Positions 1 to 10,375 of a stretch of DNA of 64,000 nt are shown here, in pieces. The translations under genes were made by a program, and so were the position numbers. This stretch comes from Leptospira sp. (GTDB lineage Bacteria > Spirochaetota > Leptospiria > Leptospirales > Leptospiraceae). Within the stretch, counting starts at the first letter, position 1. Every line of letters begins with the position of its first letter. A model generated the notes under the pieces. It did no database searches and was not told the origin of the DNA. It was given only the letters and a program-made list of their open reading frames with translations. Where the stretch lies: the NCBI GenBank assembly GCA_002786225.1, contig PEQN01000003.1, positions 1 to 64,000 on the forward strand, in the 5' to 3' direction.

Positions 1-1085
1 GAGATGAACTAGGATTTTTTCGAATTTTTAGTTATGTTACATTCCGTGCGCTTTCAGCAGGAATAACTTCTATGTTTTTAAGTTTTCTTCTTGGTGAGAA
101 AATCATACAATTTTTATACTCATTAAAATTTAAAGAAAGCATTCGCAATGATGGTCCCAAATCTCACGAATCCAAATCTGGAACTCCAACTATGGGTGGA
201 CTCATGATAGTTTTCACTATGAGTTTATCTGTTCTGCTTTGGGGCAATTGGAACAATTTGAATTTAGTTCTCTTATTTTTTACAAGTTTGGGATTTGCTG
301 CTTTGGGATTTCGTGACGATTATAGCAAAGCAATATTAAAAGTGAAAGGTGGAATGAGGGCTCGAACCAAATTTCTGATTTCCATCTTACTTTCCTTAGT
401 GTTTATCTTTATATATTTTTATATCACAGGCAAACCCAACCCTAATGCATTAAAAGGTATAGTCTTTGAAATTACAGATTTATTTGTACCATTTGTAAAA
501 GGTCCAGTTCTCTCATTAGGACTCTTAATCATTCCTTTTGCTATTTTAGTGGTGATAGGTACCTCTCATGCCGTGAATCTGACGGATGGATTGGATGGTC
601 TTGCAACAGGAACTATGTTATTTCCTACAATAACCTTTGGTATCATAGCTTATGTTTCTGGGACTCCAATTACTGCAAATTACTTGAACATTCCGTACTT
701 ACCTGGTGCTCATGAATATTCTGTATTTCTATCTGCATTAGCCGGATCTTTGATAGGATTTCTTTGGTTCAATTCTCATCCAGCTCAAGTTTTTATGGGA
801 GATACAGGTTCTCTTTTCTTAGGATCTACCTTAGGAATGGTAGCTATTATGTTGAAGAAAGAGTTACTCTTAATAATTCTCGGTGGTGTTTTTGTAATGG
901 AGGCCATGAGTGTAATTTTGCAAGTGGCATCTTTCAAGCTTAGAGGCAAGAGAATATTTAAAATGAGTCCTATACATCATCATTTTGAATTGTCAGGAAT
1001 CCCCGAAGAAAAAATCGTAATTCGATTTTGGATTGTTGGAATTATATTGGCTTTAATTTCTTTATCTACTCTTAGAATCCAATGA
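1..1085 (+). CDS. mraY: Phospho-N-acetylmuramoyl-pentapeptide transferase MraY (5' end outside window)
   Basis: MraY transfers phospho-MurNAc-pentapeptide from UDP to undecaprenyl phosphate in the inner membrane, giving lipid I. The frame is open from base 3, and the residues before the first ATG at 72 ([16 protein letters not shown]) are typical MraY N-terminus, so the true start lies before the window and the ATG at 72 is internal. Visible motifs include [14 protein letters not shown], the acidic [18 protein letters not shown] and the late [11 protein letters not shown], among many hydrophobic helices. The stop overlaps the ftsW start as ATGA, which suggests translational coupling. murD, often found between mraY and ftsW, is absent. 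Function is assigned by family with high confidence. Confidence 0.97.
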   Translation, partial: DELGFFRIFSYVTFRALSAGITSMFLSFLLGEKIIQFLYSLKFKESIRNDGPKSHESKSGTPTMGGLMIVFTMSLSVLLWGNWNNLNLVLLFFTSLGFAALGFRDDYSKAILKVKGGMRARTKFLISILLSLVFIFIYFYITGKPNPNALKGIVFEITDLFVPFVKGPVLSLGLLIIPFAILVVIGTSHAVNLTDGLDGLATGTMLFPTITFGIIAYVSGTPITANYLNIPYLPGAHEYSVFLSALAGSLIGFLWFNSHPAQVFMGDTGSLFLGSTLGMVAIMLKKELLLIILGGVFVMEAMSVILQVASFKLRGKRIFKMSPIHHHFELSGIPEEKIVIRFWIVGIILALISLSTLRIQ

Positions 1086-2209
1086 ATTTTATTAAGATTG
1101 GCGAGAACGTTCAAGATAAGGTTTTAGTATTCATTATTTTTTTTCTTGCGATTACTGGAATCTCTGTTATGTTCTCTGCTTCCTTTAGCTATGGCGAAAG
1201 AGAATTCGAGAATCCGTATTTCTTCTTAAATAGGCAAATAGTTTGGTTACTTGCTGGATTTACATTGTTTGTAGTTTTTTCTCAAATGGACTTTCAGATT
1301 CTTGATTCTTTGGGAATTTATTTATGCTTAGTAACAATCTTTCTTTTAATTTTAGTTTTCATCCCAGGACTAGGAAAATCAGTTGGAACCTATTATGGTA
1401 GGAATTTCAATCGTTGGATAGGCATAGGGCCCTTTCAGTTCCAACCTTCTGAATTTGCCAAGATAACTGTTCTTATTTATCTAGCAGGTTTCTTTAAATC
1501 TTTCAAGAAAACGGAATCTATCAATTGGAAAAAATTTATTCTTCCTTTTGCAATTATTAGCACTATTCTACTTTTAATTGTTTTAGAGCCTTCCTTTGGA
1601 ACAACAATGGAAATATTTTTTGTCCTGATTACTATGATTTACATAGCAGGATTTTCCTTTCGAAAACTATCCATCTCGATACTTTCTATTTTACCTTTAT
1701 TATTTTTATTAGTAGATAGAGTGGGTTATAGACGTAAGCGAATAGACATTTGGCTAGATCCATATTCATATCGTTACGAGGAAGGTCACCAACTTGTCTC
1801 ATCCTATTTAGCGTTTAAGTCAGGATCCTTTTTTGGAAATGATATCTCGGCTGGTTACTCACATAAGTATCTTCCTTATGGCTACACAGATTTTATTATT
1901 TCTCCTTTTGTAGAGGATTTTGGATTTTTGGGATTTTGTATTTTGTGGAGTGTGCTTTTAGTATTTATCTTTAGAAGCTATTTGTTAATCGAGAGAGTAA
2001 ATGATCCCTTTGGATTCTACTTAGGATCAGGAATTCTTGCCTTACTTTCCATTCAATTTCTTATGAATCTTTTTGTTGTGACAGGGATTCTTCCTATTAC
2101 TGGAGTTTCTTTTCCTTTTTTTAGCTATGGTGGATCTTCCTTAATTAGTACTTTTATTTTTAGTGGAATACTTGTAAATATTACTCGAAGAGAGAATCTG
2201 GAATCATGA
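1082..2209 (+). CDS. ftsW: SEDS-family peptidoglycan glycosyltransferase FtsW
   Basis: This polytopic inner-membrane protein (375 aa) belongs to the SEDS family, which polymerises lipid II at the septum with a class B PBP. About ten hydrophobic helices are visible. Family motifs are [18 protein letters not shown] in the first half, a loop with [17 protein letters not shown] near residue 270 that carries the conserved Asp, and [10 protein letters not shown] near residue 345. It starts on the mraY stop (ATGA) and its own stop overlaps murG in the same way. The context of mraY, murG and murC favours FtsW over RodA, although the two are close paralogues. Confidence 0.93.
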   Translation: MNFIKIGENVQDKVLVFIIFFLAITGISVMFSASFSYGEREFENPYFFLNRQIVWLLAGFTLFVVFSQMDFQILDSLGIYLCLVTIFLLILVFIPGLGKSVGTYYGRNFNRWIGIGPFQFQPSEFAKITVLIYLAGFFKSFKKTESINWKKFILPFAIISTILLLIVLEPSFGTTMEIFFVLITMIYIAGFSFRKLSISILSILPLLFLLVDRVGYRRKRIDIWLDPYSYRYEEGHQLVSSYLAFKSGSFFGNDISAGYSHKYLPYGYTDFIISPFVEDFGFLGFCILWSVLLVFIFRSYLLIERVNDPFGFYLGSGILALLSIQFLMNLFVVTGILPITGVSFPFFSYGGSSLISTFIFSGILVNITRRENLES

Positions 2210-3282
2210 GAACAATTTTAATTGCTGCGGGTGGAACTGGTGGTCATATTTCTCCTGGCATAGCTTTGTTTGAACAATTGTCACGTTCAAAAGAAAGTTA
2301 TAATCTTGAGTCAGTTTACCTTCACTGTCCTTTAAGAAATAAAAAATATCCTGATCTTAACGATTCCGAATTAAAGATCATTTGGCATAATCTTCCACAA
2401 TTTAAAATTTTAAATTCTCTTCTCTATCCCTTTTTATTTTTATTTCAATTCCTTAAAGCGTCCATTCTTTTCAAAAAAAAGAAGATAACGACTGTAATAG
2501 GTATGGGAGGATATACTTCTGTACTAGCTTTAATGTATGCGGTTGTATTTCGTAAGGAACTATTTCTGTGTGAGCAGAACTGCATACCTGGAAAGATTAC
2601 AAGAATTTTCTGGAATTATGCGAATAAAATTGCCTTAAGTTTCCCTGTTGAATTCCATACAAATTCTAAAGTAAAAACAGCAATCCTTGGAAATCCAGTT
2701 CGCTCATCTGTAATTCCTAAAACTCCAGGAATTAAAAATCAAAAATTCTCGAATAAAAATTTAATGAACGTTTTGGTTCTAGGTGGATCTCAAGGAGCTA
2801 GACAAATAAATGAAATGGTAATTGCTGCAATGAATGAGGGATTCATACAAAAGCATATTAAATTTCGCGTATTAACAGGCGCTAATCTATATGATGAATT
2901 TCAAAAAAATTCAGCAGAAGTTGAAGCAATTTCTTATTCCAAAGATATGCGCACTCATTATGAGTGGGCTGATTTAGTTGTCGCAAGATCAGGTGCTGGT
3001 GTTTTAGCAGAGTGCAGTGTATATTCTTTACCAATGATCTTAATCCCCTATCCATATGCAAAAGATAACCATCAAATGGCTAATGCAAAATTCTTTGAAT
3101 CACAAGGTGCCTGCATTCTCATAGATAGCAAATCATCAGATGCCACATTTTTAGTTCAGCATCTTCAATCGCTCTATCAAGAAGAAGGTAAGCTCTTACG
3201 CATGTCAATTGCATCCTTACAAACTTCAAAAATAAATTCTAGCAGTGATACTTTGAATTTCTTTTTCCATAATAATGAATAA
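2206..3282 (+). CDS. murG: UDP-GlcNAc:lipid I N-acetylglucosaminyltransferase MurG
   Basis: MurG adds GlcNAc to lipid I on the cytoplasmic face, making lipid II. The 358-residue length is normal for the GT28 family. The N-terminal glycine-rich AAGGTGGHISPGIAL (residues 7-21) and C-terminal LGGSQGARQIN and ARSGAGVLAE segments mark the two Rossmann halves of a GT-B fold. The ATG overlaps the ftsW stop by 4 nt, and the murC start lies 8 nt inside the murG end, so the four genes look like one mRNA. Confidence 0.96.
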   Translation: MRTILIAAGGTGGHISPGIALFEQLSRSKESYNLESVYLHCPLRNKKYPDLNDSELKIIWHNLPQFKILNSLLYPFLFLFQFLKASILFKKKKITTVIGMGGYTSVLALMYAVVFRKELFLCEQNCIPGKITRIFWNYANKIALSFPVEFHTNSKVKTAILGNPVRSSVIPKTPGIKNQKFSNKNLMNVLVLGGSQGARQINEMVIAAMNEGFIQKHIKFRVLTGANLYDEFQKNSAEVEAISYSKDMRTHYEWADLVVARSGAGVLAECSVYSLPMILIPYPYAKDNHQMANAKFFESQGACILIDSKSSDATFLVQHLQSLYQEEGKLLRMSIASLQTSKINSSSDTLNFFFHNNE

Positions 3283-4669
3283 CAATTATGTTTTATTAGG
3301 CATAGGTGGATCTGGAATGTCCAGCCTAGCTCATATATTAATCGATAGAAACGAAAAAATATTTGGTTATGATAAAAAGTCATCTAAACAAACCGAACAA
3401 TTAAAATCTAGGAATATTATAATATATAATTCTTTAGAAGAATGCCTAGAGAAAATTCCAGAACAATCTATTTTAGTTTATTCAAGTGCAGTATCAATTA
3501 TTTCTTTACAGAATAGTTCTAAGAATTTTCATTTAATGCACCGTTCTGAATTACTTCATAAGCTTTTTTCAGAAAAGAAATCTATTTCAATTGCCGGCTC
3601 GCATGGTAAAACAACTACCACTGCTATGGTGTCCCAAATTCTAATTGATCACAATCTTAATCCTTCCGTGATGATTGGTGGAGATGTTCCTTTTATGGAT
3701 TATAAAGGTGGAATTTGGAGAGAGGGAGATTTTGCCGTATATGAATCAGACGAATCAGATGGTACATTTTTAAACCATTCTGCAAATTATAGAATCATAA
3801 CGAATATTGATGATGACCACCTAGACCATTATAAAGAAAAGAAATATCTTTTACATGCCTTTGAACAATATGCATGTCAATCGAAAGAATTCAAAACAAT
3901 TCTATACATAGGAGATCAAGGTATTTGTGAAATACTTCTTAATATTAAAAATTATGACAATTTAATTTTAGTAGGACAAAGTAAAGATTTTAATTATCTA
4001 CAAGAAAACTTGGGAATAGATATTAATGTTTATTATAAAAAATTCAAGATAGATTTGGAAGATTCATCAGGTAATTTTAATTTAAATGGACAATCTTACA
4101 ACTTTACTATACCTTATTTGGGAGAACACTATTTAATCAATGCCAGTTTAGCAATTGCATTATGTTTAGAATTAGGATTAGGAATTGAAACGATTATTCT
4201 ATCTCTTTCTAAATACAAGGGAGTAAAAAGAAGACTAGAAATACTGGGAAGTTACCAAGAAACAAAAGTAGTCGATGATTATGGACACCATCCAACAGAA
4301 GTAAAGGCAGTTATCTCCAGCTTAAGCAAAGAAAAAGCTAAAAACTCTTTAAGTAAGACAATAGTAATGTTTCAACCTCATAGATATACAAGAACAGAAT
4401 TATTATTTAAAGATTTTGCTGAAGCTTTATTCTTAGCTGACGAAATTTATTTACTTCCGATCTATAGTGCAGGGGAGACTGCCAAAGAAGGGATTTCATC
4501 AGAGTTGATACAAAAGGAACTCTTGAAATTAGGACGAGAATCAACAATTCTAAATGGTGGGATAGTAGAAGACACGAAATACCTTCGCAAAATACTTCAG
4601 GGTAAAAATATTTTTGTAACCTTAGGGGCTGGAGATGTTTGGAAGTGGGGTTTAGAAATTCTCAAGTAA
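3275..4669 (+). CDS. murC: UDP-N-acetylmuramate--L-alanine ligase MurC
   Basis: MurC joins L-Ala to UDP-MurNAc in the cytoplasm, using ATP. The 464-residue protein shows an N-terminal GIGGSGMSSLAHIL nucleotide-fold motif, the P-loop SIAGSHGKTTTT near residue 110, DESDGTFLNH, the ITNIDDDHLDHY segment, and the C-terminal DDYGHHPTEV typical of MurC. Its first codons overlap the murG end. Its last 8 nt overlap the convergent purK gene, leaving no room for a separate terminator. Confidence 0.96.
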   Translation: MNNNYVLLGIGGSGMSSLAHILIDRNEKIFGYDKKSSKQTEQLKSRNIIIYNSLEECLEKIPEQSILVYSSAVSIISLQNSSKNFHLMHRSELLHKLFSEKKSISIAGSHGKTTTTAMVSQILIDHNLNPSVMIGGDVPFMDYKGGIWREGDFAVYESDESDGTFLNHSANYRIITNIDDDHLDHYKEKKYLLHAFEQYACQSKEFKTILYIGDQGICEILLNIKNYDNLILVGQSKDFNYLQENLGIDINVYYKKFKIDLEDSSGNFNLNGQSYNFTIPYLGEHYLINASLAIALCLELGLGIETIILSLSKYKGVKRRLEILGSYQETKVVDDYGHHPTEVKAVISSLSKEKAKNSLSKTIVMFQPHRYTRTELLFKDFAEALFLADEIYLLPIYSAGETAKEGISSELIQKELLKLGRESTILNGGIVEDTKYLRKILQGKNIFVTLGAGDVWKWGLEILK

Positions 4670-5789
4670 GATTAAAAAATCTCTTATCCACTTCAGACTT
4701 CTTTCCAACGAAATTAATATGACCCATCTTCCTACCTGGCTTAGCCTCATCCTTTTGGTAAAGATGAAGATGATACCTTGAATCCTTGGACATAAGTTCT
4801 AAGCAAAGTTGTAGGGAATTTGAGTAATCGTCTCCAAGCAAATTTTTCATAAGGCATGGCTTAATGGTATTTCGTTCAGGAAGATCCATTCCAGTTAAGA
4901 TTCTGAGTTGCAATTCAAATTGAGAAATATCAGAACCATTTTGAGTATAATGACCAGAGTTATGTGGTCTAGGAGCAAATTCATTTACTACCAATTCATC
5001 CCCAGAAACAAAAAACTCTAATCCAAATACTCCAGCATAATCTAAGTTCTTACCTAAAAGAGAAGCGGAAGAAATTGCTAAATTATGGATATTTTCTGGA
5101 ATAGGTGCTGGAAATTCTGTCATATCAAGAATAGAATTACGGTGAAAGTTAAGAGCAGGCGGAAATATAAATTCTTTACCCTCTTGGTTTCTTGCATAAA
5201 TTACTGAGATTTCATAATCATAAGGATAGTAGGCTTCAAGAATATATTTCAAAGTATTAGAGGGAGGATTTTCATGTAAAAATACTTTCAACTCTTCAGA
5301 GGTATTAAATTTCCATTGACCTTTGCCATCATAACCAAAGCGAGTAGTCTTCAAGATAGCTGGCATGGGAAATTGAGAAAAATCTTCTTCACCTGTTACA
5401 ATAGGTAAATACAATACGGTATTTAGTCCTATAGAATTGAAAAACTGTTTTTCTAAAATTCTATCCTGAGCAATTTTTATAGAATTAGCATTGGGTTTTA
5501 AGAAATTTAGATCTCTAGACTTTGAATAATCATTGATGAAATCTAAACACTCTTCTGGTATATTTTCAAATTCAAAGCTAAGTCCCGAAACTGTATCTAG
5601 AAATCTTCTTAGAGATGGAAAATCAATATAACTTCCTGTCCATTCAATAGCACCAGCCTTACATGCTGGAGAGTTTTTCTCAGGTGAATAAACATGAACC
5701 GTATAACCAAGTTTAATTGCTTCTTGGGTAAACATCCTACCCAACTGTCCAGAACCAAGAATTCCTAGGGAATGAGGAGGTAGTATCAA
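4662..5789 (-). CDS. purK: N5-carboxyaminoimidazole ribonucleotide synthase PurK
   Basis: PurK uses ATP and bicarbonate to convert AIR to N5-CAIR in purine synthesis. The 375-residue ATP-grasp protein begins with a dinucleotide-like [11 protein letters not shown] (residues 9-19), has DRILEKQFF and [13 protein letters not shown] in the ATP-binding region, and ends its core with [13 protein letters not shown]. The start is a TTG that overlaps the purE stop as TTGA, so the two are probably coupled. The 3' end runs 8 nt into convergent murC. Confidence 0.95.
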   Translation of the reverse strand: MILPPHSLGILGSGQLGRMFTQEAIKLGYTVHVYSPEKNSPACKAGAIEWTGSYIDFPSLRRFLDTVSGLSFEFENIPEECLDFINDYSKSRDLNFLKPNANSIKIAQDRILEKQFFNSIGLNTVLYLPIVTGEEDFSQFPMPAILKTTRFGYDGKGQWKFNTSEELKVFLHENPPSNTLKYILEAYYPYDYEISVIYARNQEGKEFIFPPALNFHRNSILDMTEFPAPIPENIHNLAISSASLLGKNLDYAGVFGLEFFVSGDELVVNEFAPRPHNSGHYTQNGSDISQFELQLRILTGMDLPERNTIKPCLMKNLLGDDYSNSLQLCLELMSKDSRYHLHLYQKDEAKPGRKMGHINFVGKKSEVDKRFFNLT

Positions 5790-6286
5790 ATCAATAAATC
5801 CTTTTCTTTAGCTAAGGCTTCTGTTTTACTTTTAGCCTGGTATACTTGTAGTTCTGCATCTAGCCTTGGATCTAGAAGTGATAAGATTCTTACAGCTAGT
5901 AATCCAGCGTTAGCAGCACCAGCTGAGCCTATTGCTAATGTTCCAACTGGAATTCCCTTGGGCATCTGAACTATTGAATACAAACTGTCCACTCCACTCA
6001 GTGCCTTAGATTGAATCGGAACACCTAATACCGGCAAGGTTGTAAGAGAGGCAACCATTCCAGGCAAATGAGCAGCACCTCCAGCACCCGCAATGATTAG
6101 TGAATAGCCAGTTTCACGTGCAGATTTACTAAAAGAATATAAAAGATCAGGACTTCTATGAGCAGAAACAATTTTTTTATCATAAGCTATAGAAAAGGAA
6201 TCTAGAATAAGACAGGCTTCTTTCATGGTTTCCCAGTCGGAATGAGATCCCATAATCACTGCAACTTTCATTTTTTCATTAGACAT
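5786..6286 (-). CDS. purE: N5-carboxyaminoimidazole ribonucleotide mutase PurE (class I)
   Basis: PurE rearranges N5-CAIR to CAIR, the step after PurK. The 166-residue length, MGSHSDW (residues 12-18), SAHRSP (41-46) and [13 protein letters not shown] (67-79) fit class I PurE; a PurK partner next door also supports class I rather than the AIR-carboxylating class II. It lies just downstream of murF on the same strand with a short gap and is coupled to purK. Confidence 0.96.
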   Translation of the reverse strand: MSNEKMKVAVIMGSHSDWETMKEACLILDSFSIAYDKKIVSAHRSPDLLYSFSKSARETGYSLIIAGAGGAAHLPGMVASLTTLPVLGVPIQSKALSGVDSLYSIVQMPKGIPVGTLAIGSAGAANAGLLAVRILSLLDPRLDAELQVYQAKSKTEALAKEKDLLI

Positions 6287-6309
6287 ATATTTAGATTTTG
6301 CATTATCCT

Positions 6310-7713
6310 TTAGCTTACAAGAATTTTTTCAACGATTCCTTCCATCTTCATAGACCTTGAACCTTTCACCAAGATAACAGTTTGAGCTGGTAAGTTTCTT
6401 TTAAATTGAGCAACAAGCTCATCTAAATTTTTGACAGTTTCAGGCCAATGAGAAAATGATATACTGGAAGCTTGATCCACCAAATTTGGATTAAAGAATA
6501 CTGCATCTTTACCATATCCAATCACCCATTTGACTTCATGATTCAATAGATATTTCGCAATTTGTTTGTGATATTTTTCTGAATGAGAGCCTAACTCTTT
6601 CATATCTCCAAGAATGCATGCAAAAGGTCTTCCATCAGAAAGTTGGCTTGCTACAGAAATTGAAGATTCCATAGATTCTGGATTTGCATTATAGGTATCA
6701 TCAATCAAAGTAAAATACTTTTTAATAACGACCAATCTACCTTTGGAAGATTTAAACTTTTGAATATTAGAAACTAATGTTTCTTTGTCTATACCAGAAT
6801 CAGAGGCTAGTTTCATAACTCCACTTAAATTGGAAAGGATCTTCTCTCCAGGAGTATTCCAATGAAAAGGTAAGCCTTCCCAGGTTAAATCGAAACCATG
6901 TGGGTGTTTCTTCTTAATTTTTAAAGAGGATGAACTAATCTTCCAAGTAACAGATTGTATCTGGAATTGTTTAGTTTTAGCTTCTACAATTTCAGGGAAA
7001 TGAATATTTTCTGGTGTGTAGAGCCTACCTCCGCTCGGCATACCGAATAATATATCCGTCTTCTCTTGAGCTATAGTTTCAGGAGATTTTAAGTTTTCAA
7101 TATGTGCGGACCCTATATTTGTTATGATAGACCAAAGAGGTCTAGCCATTTCTGTGAGTTTTTGTATCTCACCTCTATGATTCATTCCCATTTCAATTAT
7201 TGCTATTTCTGTTTGGGCATTGATACGAAACAGCGTAAAAGGAACACCTATTTCATTATTAAAATTCTTTTCAGTTACTACAATTTGTGATTTTGGAAGA
7301 TGAGCATAACAAGATGCGAGCAATTCCTTAGTTGTTGTCTTTCCGCTTGATCCTGTGATTCCTATAACAAAGGGATTAAATCTCATCCTATGATAACGAG
7401 CTAAGTCTGCAAGAGCCTTCCAAGTATCATCTACTAGGATGGCTGATTGTAACTGCTTATTACTTAAAGATTTAAGAATAGATGATTTTCTATTAGCAAG
7501 AAATCCCGACGCACCTCGCTTTAGGGCATCAGAAATAAATTCATGACCATCCCTATTGCTAATGAGTGGAACAAATAAAGATCCAGGTTTCACTTCTTGG
7601 GACGAATTTGTTATCGATTTAAATAGAAAATTTTCCCTACGCCATAGAATTTTAGGTTCATGGTTAAGGAGTTTTGCTAGGGTGGAATATGAATATTGGA
7701 ATTTCTCTATCAC
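6310..7713 (-). CDS. murF: UDP-N-acetylmuramoyl-tripeptide--D-alanyl-D-alanine ligase MurF
   Basis: MurF adds D-Ala-D-Ala to the UDP-MurNAc-tripeptide. Family marks are GSLFVPL in the N-terminal domain, the P-loop [13 protein letters not shown] near residue 120, [20 protein letters not shown], and [11 protein letters not shown] in the central domain. The frame extends upstream to a TTG at 7731, but a GTG at 7713 has AGAGAG six bases before it and is preferred (467 aa). Unlike many dcw clusters, murF lies on the strand opposite mraY-murC, with purE-purK between them. Confidence 0.93.
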   Translation of the reverse strand: MIEKFQYSYSTLAKLLNHEPKILWRRENFLFKSITNSSQEVKPGSLFVPLISNRDGHEFISDALKRGASGFLANRKSSILKSLSNKQLQSAILVDDTWKALADLARYHRMRFNPFVIGITGSSGKTTTKELLASCYAHLPKSQIVVTEKNFNNEIGVPFTLFRINAQTEIAIIEMGMNHRGEIQKLTEMARPLWSIITNIGSAHIENLKSPETIAQEKTDILFGMPSGGRLYTPENIHFPEIVEAKTKQFQIQSVTWKISSSSLKIKKKHPHGFDLTWEGLPFHWNTPGEKILSNLSGVMKLASDSGIDKETLVSNIQKFKSSKGRLVVIKKYFTLIDDTYNANPESMESSISVASQLSDGRPFACILGDMKELGSHSEKYHKQIAKYLLNHEVKWVIGYGKDAVFFNPNLVDQASSISFSHWPETVKNLDELVAQFKRNLPAQTVILVKGSRSMKMEGIVEKILVS

Positions 7714-7719
7714 AAAATA

Positions 7720-7725
7720 CTCTCT
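7720..7725 (-). promoter_or_regulatory. Ribosome binding site deciding the murF start
   Basis: AGAGAG sits 6 nt upstream of the GTG at 7713. The longer TTG start at 7731 would place this purine run inside the gene and has no clear site of its own. Confidence 0.5.
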
Positions 7726-7777
7726 ATTCAAATAAAATATTTTGCTAAAAAATTACGATTCCTTAAAGATTGAGAGA

Positions 7778-8815
7778 ATGAAAAAAGTTAAAGTCCTTTT
7801 GATTGGATTAGGTCGAATTGCAAGTCTCTTGGAAAATGATCCCCTGAGAAGGAAACCCTGTACCCATGCTGGGACTCTACTGAATTCAAAAATTTCCTCT
7901 AAATTTGACTTAAAGTACATTTGGGATGAAAATCCTGATCGCATATCTGCATTCCAAAAGCAATGGAAGACTAAAGCTAAAGCGAAGATTCTACCACCTA
8001 ATTTTTGGAAGACGGAAGAAATTGATTTAGCAATTATTGCAACTTCTACAGACTCCCATTGGAAAAATTTAAAAAATGCCATTGAATCAAATATTCCCAA
8101 TCTTCTTGTCGAAAAGCCATTGGTTCGAGAAATGAAAGAGGCTAGGCGATTATTAGAATTGCAAAGGAATTTTCATTTTCGACTTTGGGTCAATCATGAA
8201 AGAAGATTTCACCCCGTTTATGCTTGGGCAAAAACATTATTAGAATCGGGTGAACTTGGAAAAATCAAAACCATTTATGCATCGGTCTTAACCTCGGCAC
8301 AAGATCCTGGTATCGCATTTTCTGGAAAAGGAGGCGGACCCTTGCTTCATGATGGAACCCATGCAATTGATTTGATTCATTGGTTCTTAGGAATGCCTAA
8401 TTCTATCCAAGCCAAATTTCATAAATCCAATCCTAAATATAAGATAGAAGAACAAGCCTATGTATGGATGCAGTATGAAAATGAAGCCAATGTATTCTTA
8501 GAAGTAGGAGGCTACCGCAAATACTTTCAATTTGAGATTGATATTCAAACTACCCAAGCAAGATTCCTATTAGGCAACCATGGGTTTCAATTCTTCCAAA
8601 CGAAAAAATCCAAACTATATAAGGGATTCCGAAGCTTAGAAAAAACTGCAATACCAAAGAAGATTCTCCAAGATTCCAATCCTTTCCCCAGAATTTATAA
8701 AGAAATCGCAAAGTGTATAATCCATGATTTAGAGCCCACTACAGGTTCACTCAATGATAATTTAGAAATTATGAAAATCCTAACTGATATTAAAAAACAA
8801 GGAAAATATTTTTGA
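7778..8815 (+). CDS. Gfo/Idh/MocA-family NAD(P)-dependent oxidoreductase
   Basis: The protein (345 aa from the ATG) has a Rossmann N-terminus, VLLIGLGRIASLLE, followed by the LVEKPLV segment near residue 105, whose Lys is conserved in the family, and the GGGPLLHDGTHAIDL segment typical of the C-terminal alpha/beta domain. Members oxidise or reduce sugars, inositols or related cyclic compounds; the substrate cannot be read here. A TTG at 7742 would add 12 residues, but the ATG at 7778 starts exactly at the Rossmann strand. The end overlaps the next gene as TTGA. The gene is divergent from murF across about 65 bases. Confidence 0.85.
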   Translation: MKKVKVLLIGLGRIASLLENDPLRRKPCTHAGTLLNSKISSKFDLKYIWDENPDRISAFQKQWKTKAKAKILPPNFWKTEEIDLAIIATSTDSHWKNLKNAIESNIPNLLVEKPLVREMKEARRLLELQRNFHFRLWVNHERRFHPVYAWAKTLLESGELGKIKTIYASVLTSAQDPGIAFSGKGGGPLLHDGTHAIDLIHWFLGMPNSIQAKFHKSNPKYKIEEQAYVWMQYENEANVFLEVGGYRKYFQFEIDIQTTQARFLLGNHGFQFFQTKKSKLYKGFRSLEKTAIPKKILQDSNPFPRIYKEIAKCIIHDLEPTTGSLNDNLEIMKILTDIKKQGKYF

Positions 8816-10230
8816 ACATTTTTCGAACACTTTCCGCTTATTTATTTTCATTCTTCATAGCGATTCAATTATATTTTCATTATACTATATATAAAAAATT
8901 CCTAAATGAGAGATCCTTTGAATTAGCTACTAAGAATAAATGGAGTAAGATTAGCATCCAAACAAAAAATAAGATTCTAAATTTAGGTGGAATTTATATA
9001 AAGCTGGGTCAATTCCTTTCTAATCTCAATCATTTGCTTCCAGAAGAATTCATAGAACCCATGCAAGAATTACAAGATAGAGTTCCAAGCAAATCCTACT
9101 TAGAAATATTCAAAAGACTAGAGTTAGAATTAGGAATGAGTCCAGAAAAATTCTTTGACTATATAGACAAACAAGCATTAGCAAGTGCCTCAACAGCTCA
9201 AGTACATTTTGGAAGATATAAGGAAAGGGATGTTGCAATAAAAGTTTTGTACCCTGGTATTGAGGAATCTATACTAAAAGATCTTAAAGTAATTTACCAT
9301 ATATTAAAATGGATTAACAATCTTTTAATATCTTTTCCATACCAAGAATTATTTGATCAACTTCATTCATTAGTGCAGCAGGAAATGGATCTTTCACTAG
9401 AAAGAGCAAATACGATAGAGATGAGAGAATTATTTAAGAATGATCCACACATTCGAATACCACTTACATTACTCGATTTGCCTACGAAGTCCATATTGGT
9501 TACTGAATTCATTTATGGACTCAAGATCACTGATCCTAAGTTTTTAGTTAAAAATCAAAAAGAAAAATCTACCATAGCTGATCATTTAATCCAAGCTTAT
9601 ATTAAAATGGTTTTTCGTTTTCGTTTTTTTCATGCTGATCCACATCCAGGAAATTTCATAATCGAGCCAGACGGTAAAATTTGTTTCATAGATTTCGGCG
9701 CTGTTGCAAGAATTACGCCCCAAGAAGAAGAGGCATTGGTTATGATACTCTCAAGTTCTTTAAGAAGTGACTACCAAGGTATGGTTCAAGGATTTGATTA
9801 TTTAGGAATTCTGAAACCCCAAACAAACCGTAAGAATCTTATAGCCATAATAGAATACTCTATGCAGAAAATGCGGCGTATACTTTCAAATATTGAGAGC
9901 TTTCAAAATATTTCCTTAGATGTATTAAATTTAAAAGAGGATAAAATATTTCTAAAAAAAATCCAAACTAGCATTCATGATTTAATAGCTGAATTGAATC
10001 TTCCCGCGAATTACATATCTCTACAAAGAGTGCTTGCTCAGCTAGTAGGAAATCTAGCACTCTTAGATCCTAATAAATCTATTTTTGATTATTCGGAAAG
10101 ACCATTTCGTGAATTAGTCTTAAACGGAAAGAATAGGCTATCCTTGGATTTTCTCTGGGAAACTTTCCAAGCATTAGCGTTGGAAATCAATAGAAAATTG
10201 AATGAATTATTCAATAAGAATCATCTTTAA
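8812..10230 (+). CDS. ABC1/AarF/UbiB-family atypical protein kinase-like protein
   Basis: The ABC1 (UbiB/ADCK) family comprises atypical kinase-fold ATPases linked to isoprenoid quinone or lipid metabolism. The 472-residue protein carries the family KxGQ motif (GIYIKLGQFLSN, near residue 65), the Ala-rich loop ASASTAQVHFG near 125, the VAIKVLYPG lysine strand, HADPHPGNF near 280 and FIDFGAVAR near 297. A hydrophobic N-terminal segment (about 4-26) could anchor it to the membrane. It starts with TTG on the stop of the oxidoreductase gene (TTGA), with AAGGA upstream. Calling it ubiB would go beyond the evidence. Confidence 0.88.
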   Translation: MNIFRTLSAYLFSFFIAIQLYFHYTIYKKFLNERSFELATKNKWSKISIQTKNKILNLGGIYIKLGQFLSNLNHLLPEEFIEPMQELQDRVPSKSYLEIFKRLELELGMSPEKFFDYIDKQALASASTAQVHFGRYKERDVAIKVLYPGIEESILKDLKVIYHILKWINNLLISFPYQELFDQLHSLVQQEMDLSLERANTIEMRELFKNDPHIRIPLTLLDLPTKSILVTEFIYGLKITDPKFLVKNQKEKSTIADHLIQAYIKMVFRFRFFHADPHPGNFIIEPDGKICFIDFGAVARITPQEEEALVMILSSSLRSDYQGMVQGFDYLGILKPQTNRKNLIAIIEYSMQKMRRILSNIESFQNISLDVLNLKEDKIFLKKIQTSIHDLIAELNLPANYISLQRVLAQLVGNLALLDPNKSIFDYSERPFRELVLNGKNRLSLDFLWETFQALALEINRKLNELFNKNHL

Positions 10231-10242
10231 GAAAGGTAAATC

Positions 10243-10350
10243 ATGGATTCTAGTTTTTTCTATTTCACTTTTCAAAGAATAAGCAAATAGTTTAATGGAT
10301 TTTAGATTAAAAAGTGAAGGATAAGCTCTCTAGAATTTAATCATTTCTAG
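10243..10350 (+). promoter_or_regulatory. Possible leader region before lspA
   Basis: The 145-base gap between the ABC1 gene and lspA holds a 15-codon ORF (10243-10290) preceded by AAAGG, a 9-bp inverted repeat (TTCACTTTT at 10264-10272 with AAAAGTGAA at 10310-10318), and a 6-bp repeat (CTAGAA at 10330-10335 with TTCTAG at 10345-10350). These may be chance in AT-rich DNA. A leader or attenuator role is speculation. Confidence 0.25.
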
Positions 10351-10365
10351 TTCTATATGGGGTGT

Positions 10366-10371
10366 GAGGAT
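10366..10371 (+). promoter_or_regulatory. Ribosome binding site deciding the lspA start
   Basis: GAGGAT lies 4 nt before the ATG at 10376. The in-frame GTG at 10364 would overlap this site, so the ATG is preferred. Confidence 0.65.
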
Positions 10372-10375
10372 AAAA

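Noticed and set aside
72..1085. mraY as a complete 337-residue gene starting at the ATG at 72
   Set aside because: The frame is open to base 3 and the upstream residues are typical MraY sequence, so the gene is cut by the window edge.
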